The notes beneath the pieces are model-generated. The model did no database searches, was not told where the DNA came from, and saw nothing but the letters and a program-made list of their open reading frames with translations. Both the position numbers and the translations under genes were made by a program. Positions 1-8,912 of a stretch of DNA of 64,000 bases are shown here, in pieces. The DNA lies in contig CM077833.1 of assembly GCA_039720395.1 (NCBI GenBank), positions 22,404,271-22,468,270 on the forward strand. The letters run 5' to 3'. Every line of letters starts with the position of its first letter. The first letter of the stretch is position 1. This DNA is from Liquidambar formosana. Lineage: Eukaryota; Streptophyta; Magnoliopsida; Saxifragales; Altingiaceae.

Positions 1-294
1 TAGCAACTCAACAATTTACCCTACTGAGTAAGATTCCTCTTACTTTCAACTCTACAATAAACAAGAAAAACTGAATATAGAAATTTAATGTAAATGGCAT
101 CTCAATTAAGGGTTAGCTAACAATGATGCTATAGCTCATATGGGATCTCATCTCCTTCAAGGGATAGTTTAGGGAGAGGTTGTGATTTCAACTCCTCAAA
201 AATTACATATGTAAGGGGGAAAGAGTTTTGGAAGGGGGATGGGCTATCTTCTTGTATAGCCGAAGGGTTCAATAGGAGAACAACCTGTATGTAC
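1..294. other. Intergenic, nothing recognised
   Basis: AT-rich DNA without a coding pattern. No repeat or gene fragment could be identified by eye. Confidence 0.5.
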
Positions 295-437
295 TTGTGA
301 CACAGTTAATGTAGTATCATGGGCCAATAAAAGGTAAGTAAAGTAGGATTATCAAAATGTTTTTTAGCTTTGCAATCCTACTTTGTTTACCTCCTATTGA
401 CTTATGACACCATATAGCCGTGTCACAATTTCATGAA
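295..437. mobile_element. Inverted-repeat MITE, family B copy 1
   Basis: The left half (about 295-355) and right half (about 380-437) are imperfect reverse complements. Both arms contain the words TGTGACAC, CAATA and AAAGTAGGATT in matching order. The arms are about 60 bases with a short A/T spacer, so the transcript would fold into a hairpin. A second copy lies near 4788-4947, which shows that it is a dispersed element and not a chance palindrome. No transposase is present, and no target-site duplication could be fixed, so the superfamily is undetermined. Confidence 0.6.
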
Positions 438-627
438 GACTCACTTGTTCAATAGACTACTTTAAACGAGAAAAAATAAAAATAAAAATGATAGGTATTT
501 GGTGGGACCACTTGGGTTGGCTCTATTTAATGGGCTGGGCTTTTGAAAAATTTAAAGCCTAGGCCCGCCCATAGGTCTAGGTATATTTGGGCTTTGGGAT
601 GAGGGTTTTTTAGATTTTATTGAGAGT

Positions 628-1041
628 AGCTATTGTAACCTCTTAACTTTATTTGTAAATCCCGTGTTTTTTTCTTTCATTTTTTAAGATTTTATGAAAA
701 ATATAAAAGAATTTTATGAAAATCGGTCACGTTATCTACTAGAAAATATCATTGTAAACAACTTTGCAGAAGAAATTGTTTTCAAAATCTGTCATTTAAG
801 ATGACATTTTTGTCATTTACAATCTCTTTTCATTTTTATGGAAATGAAAATAATAAATGGCCAAAAAGTTTACTTAAATAACATATTTTGGAAAAACTTT
901 TTTCCACAAAATTGTTCAAAATAATGTCTTTTAGTAGATAATTTGGCTAGCTTTCATAAAAACCTTTTATATTTTTTATAAAATCTTAAAAAATGAAAAG
1001 AAGTGAGGTTTACAAATAAAGTTGATGAATGGCAATAACCA
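628..1041. mobile_element. Foldback MITE, family A copy 1
   Basis: The two ends are inverted copies of each other. The left arm runs from a CTATTGTAACCTC-like end through ATTTTTTAAGATTTTATGAAAAATATAAAAG, and the right arm carries its complement and ends in GGCAATAACC. It has no coding capacity. Related copies occur at about 1655-1990, 7975-8235 and 8495-8815, sharing the words CTACTTAAACGAC, TTTTAGAAAAACTTT and TTATATTTTTCATAAAATC with variation. The recurrence supports a mobile family; the superfamily is not assigned. Confidence 0.6.
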
Positions 1042-1654
1042 CCCCTTTTTTTATTTTCAAAATTTGAGTTTGTCTTTGGGTTTTTTAGGAGCTTCAAAAT
1101 CAAGGCCTAGGCTAGGCCTGGCTCGAGGTCTAAGGGCTGGTCTCGGACCAGGTCTTGGGCCTTTTGACGACCCTTAATCTTAATACATCCATACTGTATT
1201 ATTATTATTATTATTATTATTTTTTTTTTTGCTTTCTAAATTAGAACTTAGAAGATCATCGTTACACGGATAATAAAGGGTAGTGGAGTTGGCCATTGAG
1301 ACGAGTTTCAAAATAAAAAGGATGCTGAAAGACTTTGCCATCAAGCTTGATAGCATCTTCATTGAGCCTTTTCTGTTTTTCATATTTTTCTAAAACATTT
1401 ATGAGATGTTTTATTCATGGCGGTGTTTTGAGCAGCACAAGATCATGGTGTGGGCATGATGCATGACATGTGAAAAACTGGCCCCTTCGAGATAAAATAT
1501 TTTTTTCTCTTTGTCCTTAGGGGTGGCAACAAGGTTGCTCATGGAGTCATGGATTAGCGAGATATCCTCAAAATGTTGTTGATGTTAAAGTATGGATGGA
1601 AGAGATCCCAAATTGCGTTAGGGATCAAATCCAATTGGACTTGAATTCTTGTTT
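1042..1654. other. Intergenic with ATT microsatellite
   Basis: Non-coding AT-rich DNA. A run of about seven ATT units followed by a T tract lies at 1197-1230. Nothing else is recognised. Confidence 0.5.
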
Positions 1655-1990
1655 CTTGAACTAATATATTTTTCTATCATTCTCATAAATAAAAAAAATT
1701 GTCATGTATCCTACATTTTATGGTAGAAATTTTTTCCAAAAAATTCCTATTTGTTTTGATCATTTACAATATTTGTTTCATTTTTACAAAATGTTTTATG
1801 AAAAATGGCCAAAAACTCTACTTAAACGACAAGTTTTAGAAAAACTTTTTTTACAAAGTAGTCTGAAATGATATTTTTTAGTGGATCCTGTAACTAGTTT
1901 TCATAGAAAGCTTTTATATTTTTCATAAAATCTCAAAAAATGTAAACCAAATGAGAGGTTTATAATACTTTATGTGGTGGTGATAAATTG
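1655..1990. mobile_element. Foldback MITE, family A copy 2 (degenerate)
   Basis: The right-hand 220 bases align by eye with copy 1 and copy 3: the TGGCCAAAAA, CTACTTAAACGAC, TTTTAGAAAAACTTTTTT and CTTTTATATTTTTCATAAA blocks occur in the same order. The left arm is decayed, so this copy folds poorly. Boundaries are approximate. Confidence 0.5.
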
Positions 1991-2889
1991 ACTCTTAGAC
2001 AATTTCCTAATAAAACATTTAAAGCACAACGATAGTATTGCCATATGGGAACACATATACAAGTGTTTCGATATGTGAGTCGTATGTGTTTTTATAGGCA
2101 CTTTGTCTTGGTGTCATAGAAATAATGATCCATCATGTAACAATTTTACCTCCTCATTTATTTATTGTATGTACATCTCGTGTTTTGGGGTCTATCATTA
2201 TAGAAATGATAGACTATGATGTAACCATCTTCTCTTTTTATTTATTGCACGCACGTTTCTAAATTTAGCTATTTATTTTTGCTATCTTTAGAACACACTA
2301 GAGATGATGCATCTAGGTACTTACCACCAACCCCTGTGGTTAAGTGGTGGTATTGGGGTAGGTGGGGGGGGGGAGTAATTAACCTATTATAAGTCTGAGA
2401 GTCAATTTCTCTTCAATGCAATAAAAAAAAAAAAAAAAATCTAAAACTAAAACTAAAATACATTTAAGTACATGCCATAAAAGAGAGGGAGGGACGAGAG
2501 AACCGAAATAAGCACGAGTGCTTTTCACATAGATGTGTGCTCCCACATGTTGGTCCACCGTGTTTTTATGAACACAATTGCACAACTGTTTTGAATGTTC
2601 AAACTACCAATTTTAGTGCTGAAATTGGTTCATTTGATTCCATAGGAGGAAGAATGCTACATGTGTACCAACTTTTTATATCAATTCTATTGTCTTTTGA
2701 CGCATATTTTTTAGATTTTTTTCAAAAATTGAGAAATATTTTTAAAAAAACATTTTTTCAAACCCAGTATTGCAAACACACTTTCACTTATTGATCCGAA
2801 ATACGGGTTGAAAGACGTATGAAATTTTTTAAAAAAATCTAAAAGCGGTGTTAACACTACCGCTTTTATTGTAATTTTTAAAAAAGTAG
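1991..2889. other. Intergenic with G and A tracts
   Basis: No gene is recognised. A G tract (about 2362-2372) and an A tract (about 2422-2438) flank a stretch beginning TGGTTAAGTGGTGG, which could be a decayed SINE, but no second promoter box is convincing. A small palindrome around AAAGCGGTGTTAACAC lies near 2842-2870. Confidence 0.4.
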
Positions 2890-2952
2890 ATGAAAAAGAA
2901 AAAGAAAAAGAAAAAGAAAAAGAAAAAGAAAAAGGAAAAGGAAAAGGAAAAG
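2890..2952. repeat. AAAAAG/AAAAGG microsatellite
   Basis: About ten tandem six-base units, first AAAAAG and then AAAAGG, directly upstream of a short GC-rich and CT-rich stretch. Confidence 0.9.
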
Positions 2953-2964
2953 CCTAAAGCCGAT

Positions 2965-3075
2965 TAACACCCTTAGCCTTCTCTCTCTCTCCCGCGATCA
3001 GGGTTCTCCGGCACTCGTCGATTTCGCCGGGCTCCGCCGTCTCCATTGCCCTCGGCGGCCTGCATCGTCAACAGG
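2965..3075 (+). other. Orphan GC-rich exon-like segment
   Basis: A CT-rich run is followed by about 80 bases far richer in G and C than the surroundings. It ends in CAACAG with GTAACA after it, a good splice donor in the + direction. This looks like the first exon (mostly 5' UTR) of a plant gene. No matching downstream exon is visible before the glucanase at 6095, and the P450 relic at 3436-3624 is on the other strand. It could be a relic, a captured gene fragment or the start of a non-coding transcript. Confidence 0.3.
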
Positions 3076-3435
3076 TAACACTGGTCTCTCTCTTCTCTGT
3101 CTCGTATCTCTCAATCTAGGACTTTGCGAATTGTGAATGTTTGAGGCTGGTGAGTAGTCCTGAGAAGATCGAATGGGGCTTTCTATCAATATAGTCGATC
3201 CTTGTGTTCGGCAATTGTGGGGCTGCTGAGTGCTCGAGGTGGTAGCTATTTCAGGCACATTGTTTTATTAAAAAAAAAAAAAAAAATTGCATACTGTAGT
3301 GTGAGATGTTGAAAAAAATTGAAAATCAAAATTTTGTAAATATTGAGGCCTCTCTGTGTGTATTTTCAGGTGAGGATTGTTCATTGATTTTATTTTTTTC
3401 ATCTTTTATATTTTCCCTTTTCAGCAGGGGTCAGT

Positions 3436-3624
3436 TCAACAAGCACACACTTCTTCCTTTAAAAGAAGTGACTCATGATTTATTTGGGATGATGAACCAA
3501 TCAGTGGGAAGCCTGGAGGCAGTTTTCCATTGCATTTGTAAACCCACCGTGTGACACAAACTATTACCAAAGTTACAACACAGCCAAACAGACCACATTT
3601 CAGACTACATAGTGAAGAAACCAA
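3436..3624 (-). pseudogene. Cytochrome P450 N-terminal relic
   Basis: Read on the minus strand, the conceptual peptide has a hydrophobic stretch (about residues 10-25). It is followed by TRWVYKCNGKLPPG and then FPLIG, which matches the membrane anchor and proline-rich hinge of plant microsomal P450s of the CYP87/CYP716 type, where a WVY...GKLPPGSMGFPLIGE order is usual. Here a few residues are missing between WVY and KCNGK and between PPG and FPLIG. The similarity then stops, and no haem-binding FxxGxRxCxG segment or other P450 exon is seen nearby. Likely a decayed first-exon fragment. Confidence 0.5.
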
Positions 3625-4787
3625 AAGAGAAACTAGGAATGGAGGAGTGCTCTTACAGAAAAGAACTTGACCCTCATGAAGGAAAAAGGCTAGGGATTAT
3701 GTCAGTGACAAATAGGGACAGTGGATCCAAACAAACTCATTATTGAAATTAATCATTTAGAAGGTCAGTTGAAGCTCTTAGCTCTGTGGGGAATAGACAA
3801 ATCGGAGCCCAACACAAACTCATTCATTGGTCTTTCCATCCATTTCAGTCCTTTTAGGCTCCGGGGTGGTGGGCATATATCAAGATGAAATAGATAATCC
3901 AAAGAAATGTTAAAATGTAGAAGTTTGATTTACAAATTTCGTTTAAATTGAAGGGAGACACATGGAATGACTAGAGCCAGTTAAAAAATTGGATTTTAAC
4001 TAATGTATATTTGAATGAAATTTGACGGCGAGGGGGGTGTAAAGTGTACCAACTTAATAGTTTAAAGGTTATTTGTTATGGAATTAAAGTTCAAGGGAGG
4101 TTTCGTGACGCCAACCTATAGTTTTATTTTATTTATTTTTTATTATCACCAGCAACATCAACCTATAGTTTAGGGGAGGTTTTGGGTGATTCTTAATCAT
4201 TCGAATTACACATATTGAAGAGTATTTAATATATTTTTTTAAAAAAAAATCATCGTTGTTAATTCAAAAGATTTTCTTTTATTATGTTGTATGGTAGGAA
4301 AAAAAATTACAAAAAGTTGGAATCAAGTGATTTCTTTGGTATTTGGGCTTAAAATAAAATTTTTATAGACTAAATTCCTGACTCCGTCACTGTATGCCCA
4401 AAAAAAAAAAAAAAAAACGGAGTTAGGGAAGATGGTATAAACAGAAAACAGGCATGTATGAGGCAGATTTTGGAAAAGTTTTTAAAAATGTGACGTGATG
4501 CAGAAAATGAGGGTGGGAGTGGGATGAAGGATTCTATGAGCCGGCTTTTACAAGGAAAAATATAAAGAAGACGAGACAAAGGCATCTAACTGACTTGACA
4601 GACTTTATATACCATAAATCATATATTCAAAGAAGCAGAAACTGAAACTGAAACTGAAACAGATAAAAAGAGGATTGAGTCCGACGGAGACAGTAACCGA
4701 ACACGAGAGAGGGGCTGTTGGTTAAGGATCAACAGCTTCCACCTTTAGGCCCAAAAAAAAAAAGACAAAAAAAAAGGGAAACTTTCT
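3625..4787. other. Intergenic, nothing recognised
   Basis: AT-rich non-coding DNA with several A tracts. No gene, clear repeat or element could be identified. Confidence 0.5.
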
Positions 4788-4947
4788 TTCATGTAACTGT
4801 GACACGGCTGCGTGTTATCACGGGTCAATAAGAGGGAAACAAAGTAGAATTGTAGGATCATAAAATATTCTGACAATCTCACTTTACTCTCATTGACTTG
4901 TGATGCCACATTACTACATAAGCCATATCATAATTACAATTTACATA
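4788..4947. mobile_element. Inverted-repeat MITE, family B copy 2
   Basis: Second member of the family seen at 295-437. The left arm has CTGTGACACGGCT, CAATAAGAGGGAAAC and AAAGTAGAATTG. The right arm carries the diverged complement (TCTCACTTTACTCTC, ATTGACTTGTGATG, AGCCATATCATAATTAC). No coding capacity; ends are approximate. Confidence 0.6.
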
Positions 4948-5122
4948 TAAGTTTTTCTCCATTAGTAACATTAGCAATTCTTAATGGGGGCATTTAATGA
5001 ATTCCAAAAATTGATGTGGATCAGTTATACCATCAATTATGGTTATGCTTTAACTTTATTCAATGACTACATTTAAGATAGCGGTTGGATCTGTTATGTA
5101 AAGTATAAATGGAGCCACTCAA

Positions 5123-5327
5123 AATTTTTTTTGATGACAATGAAATTTTTCAGGCAAATTTCGGGTTCATGTAAAATTTTATAACCCACATAGATTAAGT
5201 AAGATTAAGGCCTAAGAGAACCACGAAAACCTTGTTTGGGTAACTCTAAGGGAATAATAAAAGTCTAACTCAAAACCTCCATTTGCTGAAAAGGGTTCCC
5301 TTTCCAATTGAGCCACCCCTTGGGATT
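5123..5327 (-). mobile_element. tRNA-derived SINE (minus strand)
   Basis: On the minus strand, a Pol III A-box-like TGGCTCAATTGG (complement of 5304-5315) is followed by a B-box-like GGTTTTGAGTTAGAC (complement of about 5263-5278). The body is of SINE length and ends in a short A-rich tail. The element is flanked by an exact 11-base direct repeat, GAGCCACTCAA, at 5112-5122 and 5328-5338, which is the expected product of target-primed insertion. Internal sequence matches the SINE at 32261-32485 over the promoter half. Confidence 0.75.
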
Positions 5328-6013
5328 GAGCCACTCAATTTTCATGGACAACAAAGCAGGCTTTTAATGTTTTTTTTTTTGCTTAAAATAAAATTAAAAA
5401 AAAAACCAAAAAAAAAAAAGGTAAAAGAAAAATTGTGATTTAAATCAGATTCGATTTGGATATTTGAGTAATGCTAAAGGTGAATTGGGATATTATGGTC
5501 CACATATCGTAGTAGAAATGTTAAAAAAAATAAAATGAAATGATGTCAATTTTCCCTTCTTTTTAAACTCAGGCTGTCAGGCAGAGGAATTTTAATTGCC
5601 CATATGTTGATTGATTTATAAACCGTGAGCCAGATTTAGTATCCCAAATCCTGAATCAGTTATTGAAGCTGACTTCCACACTAATAAAGGACATGCCTAC
5701 CAACTCATTTATCTAAAAACAATATTATAATTAAGCTATTAGGCTAGTCCAATGGTGATGGTCGCGGGAAGGGTAAGGTAAAGGGCTCTAACCTCTCTCA
5801 TTGTATCAAAATATAATAATGATGATAATTATTACACCTATCACTAAATTCATCTACTTAAGGAGTATCACTATTTACATACTATCGTTTTTTTTCTTTT
5901 TCTTTGGGCTGTTGTTGCCACTATGCACAATAACAAGTAAAAGTTCTACATGGATATAAATGTCTGTCATTCTTTCATAAAATGCGGAAAGCAAAAAATG
6001 GATGACTCGTGCA

Positions 6014-6021
6014 TATAAATA
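6014..6021 (+). promoter_or_regulatory. TATA box of the GH17 gene
   Basis: TATAAATA lies about 80 bases before the ATG at 6095. A start site about 30 bases downstream (near 6045) would exclude the in-frame ATG at 6029 and leave a 5' UTR of about 50 bases. Confidence 0.6.
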
Positions 6022-6094
6022 AACAGGAATGCCCTTCGACCTAATGCCACCAGTCAGCTTGCTTCTGCACATTATGTTTTTAGGGTGGCAAATT

Positions 6095-7687
6095 ATGGAG
6101 ATGATGGGCCTCATGCGGAACAGGTTGATTTTCTTGACAGCAATTGCCGTAGTACTAACAACTCAAGTGCTTCCCTGCACTGGTAAGGTTCCTCACCTAC
6201 GGCCTACAGTTCAAGAATGATGATCAAATCATGGCCATTCTGTCATATGACAGGGCTGCCCGTTTGCATATTAAAAGATACACTCCGATCCTATGGTGTG
6301 ACAATATAATTTTCTCACACACCCTTGTGGTGTATGTGATACCTAAGTGGGGTTGGGATATGAGTAATCTAATGTTTAGAGGTCGAATCCCTTCCGATAT
6401 AGGTCTCACCTCACGAGAGTGCAGGGGATGGATATTAGGTGAGAATGCGGGATCAAACGGGCCTCACATCATGTGAGTGTGCGGGATAGGTATCGGGTGA
6501 GAATACAAGGTCTTCAGCAATATCCTCTATTACGTTTCGTTTTTTGATATAATTGGACTCCTACCTCTTACCCTACCATCCCTAGCCTCACCACTAGGTT
6601 AGCCTTAGTGACTTGTATTTTCCTTCGGTTTTGCTGTCAAAGGGAGAATTTAACTTCAATTTTATTACTTTGGATGCATGAGTACATCATGTAAGATACA
6701 AAAATAGGCTTTTGATCAACAAATTTTGTGTCTAATACTGCAGGCACCTATCATATCGGCGTATGTTACGGTCGGAATGGAGATAATCTCCCGTCTCCAA
6801 AAGATGTAATAAGCCTTTACCAAAAGTGTGGAATTGAATTCATACGACTTTTCGAGCCAAACACTGAGGTACTCGAAGCATTGCGAGGGTCCAATCTCCT
6901 AGTCTCCCTCGGTACAAGAAACGAAGACATCCAAAACCTCGCATCAAGCCAAGACGCAGCCAATTCATGGGTCAATACCAATATTTCCCCTTACAAGAAC
7001 GATGTCAAATTCGGATGGATTTCAATAGGCAACGAGGTGCTCTCCTCAGACATTCCTCAAGCCATGATCAACATTTACAATGCTATTACTTCAATTGGCT
7101 TATTTAGCACCAAGGTGACTACTGTCCAAAGAATGGATATCCTTTCCACCTCTTTCCCTCCCTCAGCTGGCGCTTTCTCTGCAGAAGCAGAGGCGGTTAT
7201 GAATGGTGTCGCGTCTTTTTTGTCGCGCACTGGTTCACCCCTCATGCTCAATGTGTACCCCTATTTTGCTTATGCCTCTGAGCCAACCCACATTTCATTT
7301 GAGTATGCCACACTCAATGCGAAAGAACCTGTATTGGATGGAGATTTGAAGTATTATAGTCTCTTTGAAGCTATGGTTGATGCTTGCTATGCCGCGTTGG
7401 AAAAGATCAATGCGGCCAATGTTTCTATTATTGCGTCGGAGAGTGGGTGGCCTAGTGCTGGGAATGAGCCTTACACGAGCAAGGAAAAGGCCCAAATTTA
7501 TAATCAAAACCTTGTTAATCGTGTGGGAAAGATTGGGACTCCTAGGAGGCCAGAGCTGGTAATGGATGCGTTTTTGTTCGAAATGTTCAATGAGGATCAG
7601 AAACCGGCTGGGATAGAGCAGAATTTTGGGCTATTCTATCCGAACATGGAACCCGTTTATCCGTTTTTTGAGAATTGTAGAGCGTAA
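6095..7687 (+). CDS. Glucan endo-1,3-beta-glucosidase (GH17)
   Basis: Hydrolyses internal beta-1,3-glucan bonds, as in callose or fungal wall glucan, outside the cell. Two exons, 6095-6182 and 6744-7687, with a GT-AG intron, encode 343 residues. Residues 1-28 form a signal peptide (basic MRNR, then a hydrophobic core). The mature part opens with the family hallmark GTYHIGVCYGRNGDNLP. The acid/base glutamate is E127 in SIGNEV and the nucleophile is E262 in SESGWPS. The chain ends at FFENCRA without an X8 domain, GPI signal or long vacuolar tail, which suggests an apoplastic PR-2-like enzyme. The signal-peptide/mature junction is split by the intron, as is common in this family. ATG 6095 is chosen over the in-frame ATG 6029 because a TATA box lies at 6014. 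An AATAAA signal lies at 7735. The frame is intact. Which glucan it acts on cannot be read from sequence. Confidence 0.93.
6409..6506. repeat. Degenerate direct repeat in GH17 intron
   Basis: Two units of about 50 bases (6409-6461 and 6462-6506) share CCTCAC, GTGAG/GAGAG, GTGCGGGATAGGTAT-like words and GGTGAGAAT. A GGTCGAATCCC just upstream (about 6380) resembles a Pol III B box, so this may be a decayed SINE, but no A box or flanking duplication is clear. Confidence 0.4.
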
Positions 7688-7974
7688 TGTTTTGTCAATT
7701 ACTTGTATATCAAATATGATGGAGGACATGTCGAAATAAAAACATTTTTGGGAACATGATAGAACCTTTGTTGAAAGGAGGAACGAACCAAGAGAATGAA
7801 GGATTTGCAAATTAATTGATCGTTTTGTTTCTTAGCAATTGAATTTCCCTTTTAATTTGAAATGGGTTTTTGAGGCCGTGTGATCATTTCTATGATCAAT
7901 CAACATATGCCTATGGAATTCCGAAACCACTGAATTGGCCATAAGGTCTCATACAATTCAACATCTTTTTGAAC

Positions 7975-8235
7975 AACTGTATAAAGGAAAGTTTTTCTAA
8001 AACCTATCGTTTAAGTGGACTTTTTAGTTACTTATAACCTTTATTTCATTTTTTGCCAAAAAGTCTACCTAAACGATAGGTTTTAGAAAAACTTTCTTCT
8101 ATAATGTTGTTCAAAATTATGTTTTCTAGTGGACATTGCGACCGATTTTTGTAAAAACCTTTTATATTTTACATAAAATCTTAAAAACTAAAACAAAAAG
8201 GAGGATTTGATAAAAATGTAGGATTGCAATAGCGG
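7975..8235. mobile_element. Foldback MITE, family A copy 3
   Basis: The best hairpin of the family. A left arm at about 7972-8033 and a right arm at about 8056-8114 are nearly perfect complements over about 55 bases, centred on AAACCTATCGTTTAAGTGGAC and its complement. The rest of the right half (TTATGTTTTCTAGTGGAC, TTTTATATTTTACATAAAATC) is shared with copies 1, 2 and 4. It begins about 240 bases after the glucanase polyadenylation signal. Confidence 0.65.
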
Positions 8236-8423
8236 TTCGGAAGTTAATTTTGGGTTGCATCATCCTTTCAACTCAAAAGCTCATGTTCATGGGCTTAGGT
8301 CCAATCAAAAAAACTTCCTAAATGGCCTACAAATTAGTTCAAGGATTCGTAGCCCAACTTTCTCAGGCTGAGGCCACAAGCTAGCTTGTCTCAGGTAGCA
8401 AAGATCATAGTGATAATGGACCA

Positions 8424-8442
8424 GGAGAGTGGGTGGCCTAGT
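8424..8442 (+). pseudogene. GH17 active-site relic
   Basis: A 19-base stretch is identical to the glucanase coding sequence at 7439-7457, which encodes the ESGWPS nucleophile motif. The preceding bases translate as a hydrophobic KIIVIM-like strand, as expected before this motif. The match ends abruptly on both sides. It is probably a remnant of a tandem GH17 copy. Confidence 0.45.
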
Positions 8443-8494
8443 ATTTCAAGACTTGCTTGGCACAACAGGCCCCAACTCCCTTTGCTTTTTTATT

Positions 8495-8815
8495 TATGAA
8501 AAAATATATAACGTTTTCAACAAAATTGGCCGCGTTGTCTTTTGAAAAAACACCATTTTTAACAACTTTATAAAAAAAAGTTTTTGTAATATTGTTGTTC
8601 TAAGCGGATTTTTTTAACCAATCTTATAGTTTGTTTTTCTATAAAAATCTAAAAAGTCCATTTAAACGACAATTTTTTGAAAATTTTTATTCAAGAAATT
8701 TGTTCAAAATGATGTTTTCTAATAAATCGTGCAGGTAATTTTTGTTAAATTTTTTATATTATTCATAAAATCTTAAGAAATTATAAAAGTTGAGGATATG
8801 AAAAAGCAAGTATTA
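8495..8815. mobile_element. Foldback MITE, family A copy 4
   Basis: Diverged copy. It has the TCCATTTAAACGAC, TGTTCAAAATGATGTTTTCTA and TTATATTATTCATAAAATC blocks in family order, with a complementary left arm (about 8540-8600). It lies only about 260 bases after copy 3 and separates the two GH17 relics. Confidence 0.5.
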
Positions 8816-8835
8816 GAGTACCAATGGAAGCCCTC

Positions 8836-8912
8836 CTTGACAGCAATTAGTAGTAGTAACAACTCAATGACCTATAGGCTATAGCTAAATAAGCCTACAG
8901 ATCAAGACTCAT
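8836..8912 (+). pseudogene. GH17 exon 1 relic
   Basis: TTGACAGCAATT, then GTAGTA and TAACAACTCAA, repeats the signal-peptide exon of the glucanase (6133-6165). After a short diverged gap, GCCTACAGATCAAGA corresponds to GCCTACAGTTCAAGA in the start of the glucanase intron (about 6200-6216). The match thus runs across the exon-intron boundary, so the source is a genomic duplication and not a retrocopy. Reading frame and splice donor are lost. Confidence 0.55.

Noticed and set aside
2340..2440. Possible SINE from TGGTTAAGTGGTGG to the A tract
   Set aside because: The second promoter box is unconvincing and no target-site duplication could be found.
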